11,289 bases of DNA, taken from NCBI GenBank assembly GCA_029779385.1, contig JAKPAQ010000523.1, positions 1-11,289 on the forward strand, read 5' to 3'. Shown in pieces: positions 6,253-11,289 of this stretch; positions within the stretch are counted from its first letter, which is position 1; each line of letters begins with the position of its first letter. The notes under the pieces are model-generated. The model saw only the letters and a program-made list of their open reading frames with translations. It made no database searches and was not told where the DNA came from. Both the position numbers and the translations under genes were made by a program. Source of the DNA: Actinomycetes bacterium. Its GTDB lineage: Bacteria; Actinomycetota; Actinomycetes; Propionibacteriales; Nocardioidaceae.

Positions 6253-8130
6253 CTACTTGCGGCCGCGGGCCAAGCGTGCGCGCTCGCCCTGGTCGAGGTT
6301 CACCTTGCGGATGCGAACGGCCGTCGGGGTGACCTCGACGCACTCGTCCTCGCGGCAGAACTCGAGCGACTGCTCAAGGCTCAGCTTGCGCGGCGGGATG
6401 ACCTTCTCGAAGTTGTCCGAGGTGGCCGAGCGGATGTTGGTCTGCTTCTTCTCCTTGGTGATGTTGACGTCCATGTCGTCATCACGGGAGTTTTCGCCAA
6501 CGATCATGCCTTCGTAAACCTCGGTGGCCGGATCAACGAACAAGGTGCCGCGCTCTTGCAGGTTGGTCATCGCGAACGAGGTGACCGCGCCAGCGCGGTC
6601 GGCCACCAGCGAGCCGGACGGGCGGGTCGAGATTTCGCCGAACCAAGGCTCGTAGCCGTCGAAAACGTGGTGGGCGATGCCGGTGCCGCGGGTTTCGGTG
6701 AGGAACTCGGTGCGGAAACCGATCAAGCCGCGAGACGGGACCAAGAACTCCATCCGGACCCAGCCGGTGCCGTGGTTGATCATCTGTTCCATCCGGCCCT
6801 TGCGGACGGCCAGTAACTGAGTGATCGTGCCGAGGTATTCCTCGGGGGTGTCGATGGTGAGGCGTTCGGTCGGCTCGTGGGTCTTGCCGTCGACCTGCTT
6901 GGTAACAACCTGCGGCTTACCGACGGTCAGTTCGTAGCCTTCACGACGCATCTGCTCAACCAAGATGGCCAAGGCCAGTTCGCCACGGCCCTGAACTTCC
7001 CAGGCGTCCGGGCGATCGGTTGGCAGAACCCTGATCGAGACGTTGCCGATCAGTTCACTGTCGAGGCGGTCCTTGACTAGGCGCGCGGTGACCTTCGTGC
7101 CCTTTTCACGACCGGCCAGCGGCGAGGTGTTGGTGCCAATAGTCATCGAGATGGCCGGCTCGTCGACGTGGATCAGCGGCAGCGCAATCGGGTTCTCTGG
7201 ATCGGCGAGCGTCTCGCCAATCATGATGTCGCTGATGCCGGCGATGGCGACAATGTCACCGGGGCCAGCGGACTCGCCGGGCTTGCGCTCGAGGGCTTCG
7301 GTGACCAACAGTTCGGTGACCTTGACGTTTTGGCTCGAGCCGTCGCGCTTGATCCAAGTGACCGTCTGGCCCTTCTTGAGGATTCCTTCTTTTACTCGGA
7401 CGAGGGCCAAGCGGCCCAAGAACGGCGAGGAGTCAAGGTTGGTGACGTGAGCCTGCAATGGCGCGCCCTCGGTGAACTCGGGGGCCGGCACGTGCTCCAT
7501 GATCGTCTGGAACAGTGGAATCAGGTTGTCGTTGTCTGGCAGGCCGCCGTCGGCAGGCTGCTCGAGCGAGGCTCGGCCAGCCTTGGCTGAGGCGTAGACG
7601 ACCGGGAAGTCCAGGGCGTTCTCGTCGGCGTCGTCAGGCAGCAAGTCCATGAACAAGTCGTAGGTCTCTTCGACAACCTCACTGATGCGAGCATCGGGCC
7701 GGTCGACCTTGTTTACCACCAAGATGACCGGCATTTTCGCGGTGAGCGCCTTGCGCAGGACGAACCTCGTCTGCGGCAGCGGGCCCTCGGAGGCGTCAAC
7801 GAGTAGGACGACCGCGTCGACCATCGACAAACCGCGCTCGACCTCCCCGCCGAAGTCGGCGTGGCCGGGGGTGTCGATGATGTTGATCGTGACGGTCTTG
7901 CCGTCGATGTCCTCGGTGCCGGGTCCGGAGTAGTGGACGGCGGTGTTCTTCGCGAGGATCGTGATGCCCTTTTCGCGTTCGAGGTCACCCGAATCCATTA
8001 CTCGTTCGGTAACAGCCTGATGTTCGGCGTATGCGCCTTGCTGCTGGAGCATGGCGTCGACGAGAGTGGTCTTGCCGTGGTCAACGTGGGCGACGATGGC
8101 GACATTTCGCAGATCTGAGCGTGTGGGCAC
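6253..8130 (-). CDS. typA: Translational GTPase TypA/BipA
   Basis: TypA is an EF-G-like GTPase that binds the 70S ribosome and supports 50S assembly and stress or cold growth. The 625-aa length fits the family. Numbering from the GTG at 8130, the G domain shows G1 AHVDHGKTT (14-22), G2 EKGIT (53-57), G3 DTPGH (86-90), G4 NKVD (140-143) and G5 SAK (181-183). The rest runs through a beta-barrel domain II, two alpha/beta domains (with the GRGELALAILVEQMRREG stretch) and a TypA C-terminal domain ending in basic residues. An upstream in-frame start at 8190 adds 20 residues that do not look like TypA. The GTG giving VPTRSDLRNVAIVAHVDHG is preferred, and TAAGAT lies 7 nt before it. The gene is divergent from marR and converges on the DUF2516 gene. 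Confidence 0.97.
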   Translation of the reverse strand: MPTRSDLRNVAIVAHVDHGKTTLVDAMLQQQGAYAEHQAVTERVMDSGDLEREKGITILAKNTAVHYSGPGTEDIDGKTVTINIIDTPGHADFGGEVERGLSMVDAVVLLVDASEGPLPQTRFVLRKALTAKMPVILVVNKVDRPDARISEVVEETYDLFMDLLPDDADENALDFPVVYASAKAGRASLEQPADGGLPDNDNLIPLFQTIMEHVPAPEFTEGAPLQAHVTNLDSSPFLGRLALVRVKEGILKKGQTVTWIKRDGSSQNVKVTELLVTEALERKPGESAGPGDIVAIAGISDIMIGETLADPENPIALPLIHVDEPAISMTIGTNTSPLAGREKGTKVTARLVKDRLDSELIGNVSIRVLPTDRPDAWEVQGRGELALAILVEQMRREGYELTVGKPQVVTKQVDGKTHEPTERLTIDTPEEYLGTITQLLAVRKGRMEQMINHGTGWVRMEFLVPSRGLIGFRTEFLTETRGTGIAHHVFDGYEPWFGEISTRPSGSLVADRAGAVTSFAMTNLQERGTLFVDPATEVYEGMIVGENSRDDDMDVNITKEKKQTNIRSATSDNFEKVIPPRKLSLEQSLEFCREDECVEVTPTAVRIRKVNLDQGERARLARGRK

Positions 8131-8137
8131 TCGCCCA

Positions 8138-8143
8138 ATCTTA
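8138..8143 (-). promoter_or_regulatory. -10 box of typA (leaderless type)
   Basis: Minus-strand TAAGAT, close to the sigma-70-type consensus, ends 7 nt before the GTG at 8130. No strong -35 is seen at 17-18 nt. This supports the shorter typA start, because a transcript beginning here excludes the upstream start at 8190. Confidence 0.5.
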
Positions 8144-8190
8144 CGGCAGGAATACCAGTGCTTTGACCAGCACTCGCAGATAGCCCGCAA

Positions 8191-8219
8191 TTGCGCAATA
8201 GTTGCGCAAGCGTTAGTAT
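8191..8219 (+). promoter_or_regulatory. Promoter and double palindromic operator of marR-MFS
   Basis: TTGCGC (8191-8196) and TAGTAT (8214-8219) are spaced 17 nt, and the -10 ends 6 nt before the GTG at 8226, so a leaderless mRNA is likely. Two copies of the self-complementary octamer TTGCGCAA (8191-8198 and 8202-8209, 11 nt apart start to start) cover the -35 and spacer. GCAATTGC (8187-8194) overlaps the first. Autorepression by the MarR protein is inferred from placement. Confidence 0.7.
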
Positions 8220-8225
8220 CTTCGA

Positions 8226-8684
8226 GTGCCTGTTGACCGAGCTCTTGACGCCATCGAAGGATTGATGGGTCGCGTCTTCGCTTCGGCCGAGTCAGAAGCC
8301 TACGAGGTGTTCCTCGAGGTGAATCTTTCTTTCTCCCAAGCTCGGATGCTGTTCATGCTTGGCATCAGCGAAGCACCACTGCCAATCAGCGAAATTGCTG
8401 AGCGGATCAGAATCTCGGCCGCAAGCGCAGGCCGAAATGTCGACCAATTAGTCAAACTCGGGCTCGCCTCACGGACCGAAGACGACGCAGATCGACGAGT
8501 AAAGCTCGTTGCCCTCACCGAAAAAGGCAGGCAACTTGCTTGGGCGCACCACGAAGCAAAGCGCGATGCGGTGCGGTCCCTACTGCAAGACCTCTCCACC
8601 GAAGAATGCGACCTCATCGCCGAAGCACTGGCGCCACTGTCGTGCCAACTACCTAAGCATCAGAAGGAAAACCCAAATGGCTGA
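8226..8684 (+). CDS. MarR-family transcriptional regulator
   Basis: This 152-aa winged-helix repressor is likely to control the exporter that follows. The N-terminal helices (1-45) and C-terminal helices (about 103-140) would form the dimer interface. Residues about 52-80 hold the recognition region (PISEIAERIRISAASAGRNV, then LVKLGLASR). The wing is at 83-100 with the family signature DDADRRVKLVALTEKG, close to the MarR D-x-R-D-R-R-x-x-x-x-x-LT-x-x-G pattern. The GTG start is supported by the -10 box 6 nt upstream. The palindromic operator lies over the promoter, and the stop overlaps the MFS gene by 8 nt. That arrangement is classic for MarR-type efflux operons derepressed by a small-molecule ligand; the ligand is unknown. 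Confidence 0.92.
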   Translation: MPVDRALDAIEGLMGRVFASAESEAYEVFLEVNLSFSQARMLFMLGISEAPLPISEIAERIRISAASAGRNVDQLVKLGLASRTEDDADRRVKLVALTEKGRQLAWAHHEAKRDAVRSLLQDLSTEECDLIAEALAPLSCQLPKHQKENPNG

Positions 8685-10251
8685 AAGCACCCCGGCACCG
8701 CTGCCGGAGTACTCCGACAAGATTGACGCGAGCGTTCTAAAAATCGCTGGCGTTGTCGTGCTCGGATCAATCATGTCGATCCTCGACATCACCGTGGTCA
8801 ACGTCGCGTTGCCGACGTTCCAAACCGAACTGAACGTCGAGCACTACTCGACCGTCGCCTGGACGGTCACCGCCTACACGCTGGCGCTGGCCGCAGTAAT
8901 CCCAGTGACCGGTTGGGCCGCAGACCGGTTCGGCACAAAACGGCTCTACATGGTCGCGCTCGCGTTGTTCACGGCAGGCTCAGTGCTGTGCGCCGCCGCC
9001 TGGAGCATCGAATCGCTGATCTCGTTCCGAGTCATCCAAGGCTTGGGCGGCGGCATGCTGATGCCACTCGGCATGACGATCATGACGAAGGCCGCCGGTC
9101 CAGAACGAATGGGCCGACTAATGGCGATCTTGGGCGTGCCGATGCTGCTCGGTCCGATCATGGGCCCGATCCTCGGTGGCTACCTCATCGACAATGCGTC
9201 GTGGCACTGGATCTTCCTAATCAACCTGCCGCTAGGCCTTGGTGCTCTTGTCTACGCGTTCTTCGTTTTGCCTGGCGACAAGCCACAGCCAAGTGAAAGT
9301 TTCGACTTCATCGGCATGGCAATGATGAGCCCAGGTCTGGCGCTGTTCCTCTACGGCGTGTCCTCGATCCCCGAAGCTGGCGGAATGAGCGAGCCAAAGG
9401 TTTGGGCAACTATGTTGGTTGGCGGGCTTTTGGTCCTCGGCTTCGTGTTCTACAGCTTCAAGCCCAAGCACCCACTACTGGACCTGCGGCTTTTCAAGAA
9501 CTACAACCTTTCAATCGCCACCCTCACGATGTTTCTGTTCGCGGCCGCTTTCTTTGGCGGACTACTTCTCGTGCCGACCTACTTCCAGCAGGTAGAGGGC
9601 GCGACGCCGCTAAAGGCCGGACTCTACATTGCAGTTCAGGGCTTGGGCGCGATGATCACCATGCCGATCGCTGGTCTGCTGGCGGACAAGTTCCCGGTCG
9701 GGCGGATCGTCCCGTTCGGCATCATTTTGATCACCGGCGGCATGTTCGCCCTCACTACGGTCACACCCGAGACGGAATACTGGACATTCTTCGCTCCGGT
9801 GCTGTTCGTGATGGGTCTAGGCATGGGTTTGACCATGATGCCGTTGATGACCTCGGCGCTGCGCACCCTCCAGTCGCACGAAGTGGCCCGCGGCTCGACC
9901 CTGCTGAACATCACCCAGCAGGTAGCAAGCAGCGCGGGTGTCGCGATCATCTCCGTGGTGCTGACCAATCAAATGGGCAACAGCAAGGCAGTCAATGCCG
10001 CCGGTGCCTTGGCTGAGGCCGAAAAGGCCGGAACTGCGCCTGCGCCTTGGGCGGTTGAAGTCATGAAGTCGCTCGGTGCACAGTTTGAGTCAATACTCAA
10101 GGGCGACCTAGCCGATGCATTTGCGGCGAGCTTCCTAGTAGCGGCCTGCCTGTGCGTCGTGGCTTTGGTGGCGAGTGCCTTCTTGCCGAAGAAGCACGAG
10201 GAGTCGCACCTGCTCGACGATCAGGGCAAACCCCCTGTCGTAATCCACTAA
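8677..10251 (+). CDS. MFS drug:H+ antiporter, DHA2 family (EmrB/QacA type)
   Basis: This is an integral membrane exporter of 524 aa, a length typical of 14-TM DHA2 proteins, which use the proton gradient to expel drugs, dyes or metabolites. Motif D1 is present in TM1 (LDITVVNVALP, 36-46, with D37). Motif A is in the TM2-3 loop (GWAADRFGTKR, 79-89), R118 lies in TM4, and motif C is in TM5 (GPIMGPILGGYL, 159-170). The DHA2 signature WHWIFLINLPLG (176-187) follows. The C-terminal end is hydrophilic (KKHEESHLLDDQG). The ATG at 8677 has AAGGA about 9 nt upstream and overlaps the MarR stop by 8 nt, so translation is likely coupled. An earlier in-frame start at 8509 lies inside marR and adds non-MFS sequence, so it was rejected. 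The substrate cannot be named. Confidence 0.95.
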   Translation: MAESTPAPLPEYSDKIDASVLKIAGVVVLGSIMSILDITVVNVALPTFQTELNVEHYSTVAWTVTAYTLALAAVIPVTGWAADRFGTKRLYMVALALFTAGSVLCAAAWSIESLISFRVIQGLGGGMLMPLGMTIMTKAAGPERMGRLMAILGVPMLLGPIMGPILGGYLIDNASWHWIFLINLPLGLGALVYAFFVLPGDKPQPSESFDFIGMAMMSPGLALFLYGVSSIPEAGGMSEPKVWATMLVGGLLVLGFVFYSFKPKHPLLDLRLFKNYNLSIATLTMFLFAAAFFGGLLLVPTYFQQVEGATPLKAGLYIAVQGLGAMITMPIAGLLADKFPVGRIVPFGIILITGGMFALTTVTPETEYWTFFAPVLFVMGLGMGLTMMPLMTSALRTLQSHEVARGSTLLNITQQVASSAGVAIISVVLTNQMGNSKAVNAAGALAEAEKAGTAPAPWAVEVMKSLGAQFESILKGDLADAFAASFLVAACLCVVALVASAFLPKKHEESHLLDDQGKPPVVIH

Positions 10252-10257
10252 GCGACG

Positions 10258-10263
10258 TAGAGT
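10258..10263 (+). promoter_or_regulatory. Possible -10 box for the LysE-type exporter
   Basis: TAGAGT ends 6 nt before the GTG at 10270, the same arrangement as the marR, typA and EEP starts. A weak CTGTCG lies 17 nt upstream, inside the end of the MFS gene. No Shine-Dalgarno is evident before the GTG, which favours leaderless expression apart from the marR-MFS unit. Confidence 0.45.
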
Positions 10264-10269
10264 GCGAAC

Positions 10270-10911
10270 GTGCCAAGCAACAACATGCTGCTCGCGTTCG
10301 CACTCGCGTCGTTCGCGCTGATCATCATTCCTGGGCCAAGCGTCCTATTCGTGGTTGGCCGCTCGCTGTCGCACGGGCGCCGGGTGGGACTTCTGAGCGT
10401 CTTAGGAAACGCGCTCGGCTCGGTGCCGGTGGTACTGGCGGTCGCCTTCGGCTTGGGCGCTGTGGTGGCGAACTCGCTCGTGCTGTTTACCGCAATCAAG
10501 ATCGTCGGCGCCGGCTATCTGGTGTTTCTAGGCGTTCAAGCCATCCGGTCGGCCGGTAAGAAAGCGCAACCACCCGAGCACCTGACCGCGTCGGGCTCGA
10601 CCTACCGGCGAACGATCCTCCAGGGTGCTCTAGTTGGGCTGACGAATCCAAAGACGATCGTCTTCTTTGTGGCGGTGCTGCCGCAGTTCGTCTCCGTCTC
10701 CGCGGGAAGTGTGGCACTTCAAATGATCCTGCTGGGACTCATCTTCTTGGTGATCGGCCTAGTTTCAGATTCGGTTTGGGTGCTTGCTGCGGCCTCGGCG
10801 CGCCAATGGTTCGCGAGGTCACCAAGGAACCTGATCGCAGTTCAGCGCACCGGCGGCGCGATGATGATCGGTCTTGGTGGAGTCCTGCTGCTGGCCAAGA
10901 ACCGACCCTGA
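10270..10911 (+). CDS. LysE/RhtB-family amino-acid (or small metabolite) exporter
   Basis: This 213-aa inner-membrane protein has about six hydrophobic segments (roughly 5-27, 38-60, 66-90, 117-139, 146-168 and 185-209), the size and topology of the LysE/RhtB superfamily. The family signature is in TM1-loop 1 (IIIPGPSVLFVVGRSLSHGRRVG, with PGP at 21-23), followed by the GNALG turn at about 46-50. A second conserved stretch is GLTNPKTIVFF, including the usual NPK. RhtB-type members export homoserine, threonine, lysine, cysteine or related compounds by proton antiport; the substrate here is not predictable. It starts 18 nt after the MFS stop but has its own probable -10, so it may be transcribed alone or with marR-MFS. 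The gene ends just before the duplicated hairpin, which may terminate it. Confidence 0.93.
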   Translation: MPSNNMLLAFALASFALIIIPGPSVLFVVGRSLSHGRRVGLLSVLGNALGSVPVVLAVAFGLGAVVANSLVLFTAIKIVGAGYLVFLGVQAIRSAGKKAQPPEHLTASGSTYRRTILQGALVGLTNPKTIVFFVAVLPQFVSVSAGSVALQMILLGLIFLVIGLVSDSVWVLAAASARQWFARSPRNLIAVQRTGGAMMIGLGGVLLLAKNRP

Positions 10912-10918
10912 GCAGGCA

Positions 10919-10990
10919 GCACAAATAACAAACCCAGCCCTCGCTGCGCTTCGGACTGGGTCTGTTATTTGTGGCCAGGGCCGGGATCGA
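10919..10990. repeat. Direct repeat copy 1: tRNA-Phe 3' fragment plus terminator hairpin
   Basis: This 72-bp stretch is identical to 11069-11140. Read on the minus strand it holds the last 19 nt of tRNA-Phe (10972-10990: part of the T-loop, the 3' strand of the T-stem, the 3' acceptor strand and the discriminator A), then the hairpin. The 5' part of the tRNA is absent; the sequence diverges at 10991, inside the T-loop. It resembles an att-type scar or a partial tandem duplication. Confidence 0.9.
10920..10973. terminator. Hairpin terminator, copy 1
   Basis: CACAAATAACA (10920-10930) pairs with TGTTATTTGTG (10963-10973) over 11 bp. After one A/C mismatch, ACCCAG (10932-10937) pairs with CTGGGT (10956-10961). 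It begins 8 nt after the LysE-type stop, so it can end that transcript on the plus strand as well as minus-strand read-through from the tRNA. Confidence 0.75.
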
Positions 10991-10993
10991 CTT

Positions 10994-11034
10994 CCCCCAA
11001 GCTCTCCGCTGCGCTGCGAGCAGGGGGCACCCCC
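10994..11034. repeat. G/C-rich REP-like palindrome between the two direct repeats
   Basis: CCCCC (10994-10998) and GCTC (11001-11004) pair with GAGC (11018-11021) and GGGGG (11023-11027), with small bulges. A second CCCCC (11030-11034) can compete for the same GGGGG. It has the look of palindromes scattered in intergenic regions of high-GC actinobacteria, but only one copy is visible here. The remaining spacer (11035-11068) shows nothing recognisable. Confidence 0.5.
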
Positions 11035-11068
11035 GGGCGACCACGCCGGTCCGCTCCACGGCCTGGCT

Positions 11069-11140
11069 GCACAAATAACAAACCCAGCCCTCGCTGCGCT
11101 TCGGACTGGGTCTGTTATTTGTGGCCAGGGCCGGGATCGA
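11069..11140. repeat. Direct repeat copy 2: end of the intact tRNA-Phe plus terminator
   Basis: This is the second copy of the exact 72-bp repeat. Here the tRNA part (11122-11140) continues into the complete tRNA-Phe gene. The 78 bp separating the copies (10991-11068) carry no gene. Confidence 0.9.
11070..11123 (-). terminator. Hairpin terminator of tRNA-Phe, copy 2
   Basis: It has the same 11-bp plus 6-bp stem as copy 1 and begins at the very 3' end of the tRNA gene on the minus strand, sharing its last bases. The A/T-rich base of the stem (TGTTATTTGTG on either strand) supplies a U-containing 3' arm. This is the natural end of the tRNA transcript. Confidence 0.75.
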
Positions 11141-11195
11141 ACCGGCGACCTACCGCTTTTCAGGCGGTCGCTCGTACCAACTGAGCTACCTGGCC
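11122..11195 (-). tRNA. tRNA-Phe (anticodon GAA)
   Basis: The minus strand folds as a complete 74-nt cloverleaf: acceptor GGCCAGG/CCTGGCC, D-arm GCTC-AGTTGGTAC-GAGC, anticodon arm ACCGC-CTGAAAA-GCGGT with GAA at positions 34-36, variable loop AGGTC, and T-arm GCCGG-TTCGATC-CCGGC. The discriminator is A73. The CCA end is not encoded (ACA follows), so it must be added after transcription, as is usual for many actinobacterial tRNAs. The terminator hairpin starts at the 3' end. Confidence 0.97.
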
Positions 11196-11197
11196 AC

Positions 11198-11213
11198 CGC
11201 TTGTAAACAAGCG
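11198..11213. promoter_or_regulatory. Short palindrome just upstream of tRNA-Phe
   Basis: CGCTTGTAAACAAGCG is a perfect 16-nt palindrome 2 nt before the tRNA 5' end (minus strand). It could be a leader hairpin guiding 5' processing or a protein-binding site. No clear promoter boxes could be assigned in 11214-11289, and no gene is visible there. Confidence 0.35.
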
Positions 11214-11289
11214 ACGATCAGGTTATCGCACCGTGGCACTGCATTTGAAATCGGGCCGATCAGACGACTCGAACGGCCGCGTCGCTGCT

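Noticed and set aside
5867..6517. Plus-strand open frame of 216 codons spanning the DUF2516 gene and the end of typA
   Set aside because: It overlaps the DUF2516 gene in another frame, runs through the 38-bp palindrome and is antisense to typA. It has no domain features.
8131..8190. Upstream start for typA
   Set aside because: The 20 extra residues (Cys/Trp-rich) do not resemble TypA, and the TAAGAT box lies downstream of that start.
8509..8676. N-terminal extension of the MFS gene
   Set aside because: It overlaps marR in another frame and gives basic, non-MFS residues. The ATG at 8677 has a ribosome-binding site and begins a typical DHA2 N-terminus.
10919..11140. Possible CRISPR array
   Set aside because: There are only two repeat copies. 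Each is 72 bp, contains a tRNA end and terminator, and no cas genes are near.
11122..11195. tRNA assignment other than Phe
   Set aside because: The 7-nt loop CTGAAAA places GAA at 34-36, and the cloverleaf fits all arms.
10874..11206. Plus-strand ORF of 110 codons across the repeats, with a duplicated peptide
   Set aside because: The internal peptide repeat is the translation of the 72-bp DNA repeat, and it runs antisense through the tRNA gene.

Overview
The window looks like a chromosomal segment of an actinobacterium (Actinomycetota). The reasons are a fairly high GC content, frequent GTG/TTG starts, several apparent leaderless promoters (a TAnnnT box 6-7 nt before the start codon), a tRNA without an encoded CCA end, and an HTH / HBHA-like / DUF2516 gene trio. 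I recall that trio from the Mycobacterium hbhA locus (Rv0474-Rv0475-Rv0476). I cannot name the genus.

Layout. (1) Positions 2-1672, plus strand: the 3' part of a DEAD-box RNA helicase of the DeaD/CsdA type, entering at motif I and ending in a DbpA-like RNA-binding domain and a basic tail. (2) Positions 1695-4546, minus strand: two tandem, diverged, probably exported proteins. Each has fibronectin-III-like modules followed by an endonuclease/exonuclease/phosphatase (EEP) catalytic domain. (3) Positions 4682-6098, plus strand: an XRE-type regulator, an HBHA-like protein with a coiled-coil body and Lys/Ala/Pro repeat tail, and a small DUF2516-type membrane protein. The first two genes overlap by 4 nt, and a strong hairpin precedes the third. 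(4) Positions 6253-8130, minus strand: typA/bipA, a ribosome-associated translational GTPase, separated from the trio by a perfect 38-bp palindrome that probably terminates both strands. (5) Positions 8191-10251, plus strand: a MarR regulator and an overlapping DHA2-type MFS exporter, with a double palindromic operator over the promoter. (6) Positions 10270-10911, plus strand: a LysE/RhtB-type exporter with its own apparent leaderless promoter. (7) Positions 10919-11195: a minus-strand tRNA-Phe(GAA) with a hairpin terminator. The tRNA 3' end plus terminator is duplicated exactly as a 72-bp direct repeat 150 bp away, with a G/C-rich REP-like palindrome between the copies.

Functional reading. 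The helicase and TypA are housekeeping factors for RNA and ribosome assembly. The EEP pair is likely extracellular nucleic-acid or phosphoester hydrolysis. The HBHA cassette is likely a surface or nucleoid-associated function. MarR-MFS is a typical self-regulated drug or solute efflux unit, with the LysE exporter next to it. I see no clear new defence or mobile system. The least ordinary features are the duplicated tRNA-Phe end, the tandem FN3-EEP pair with a shared cysteine insertion, and the HBHA cassette with its hairpins.
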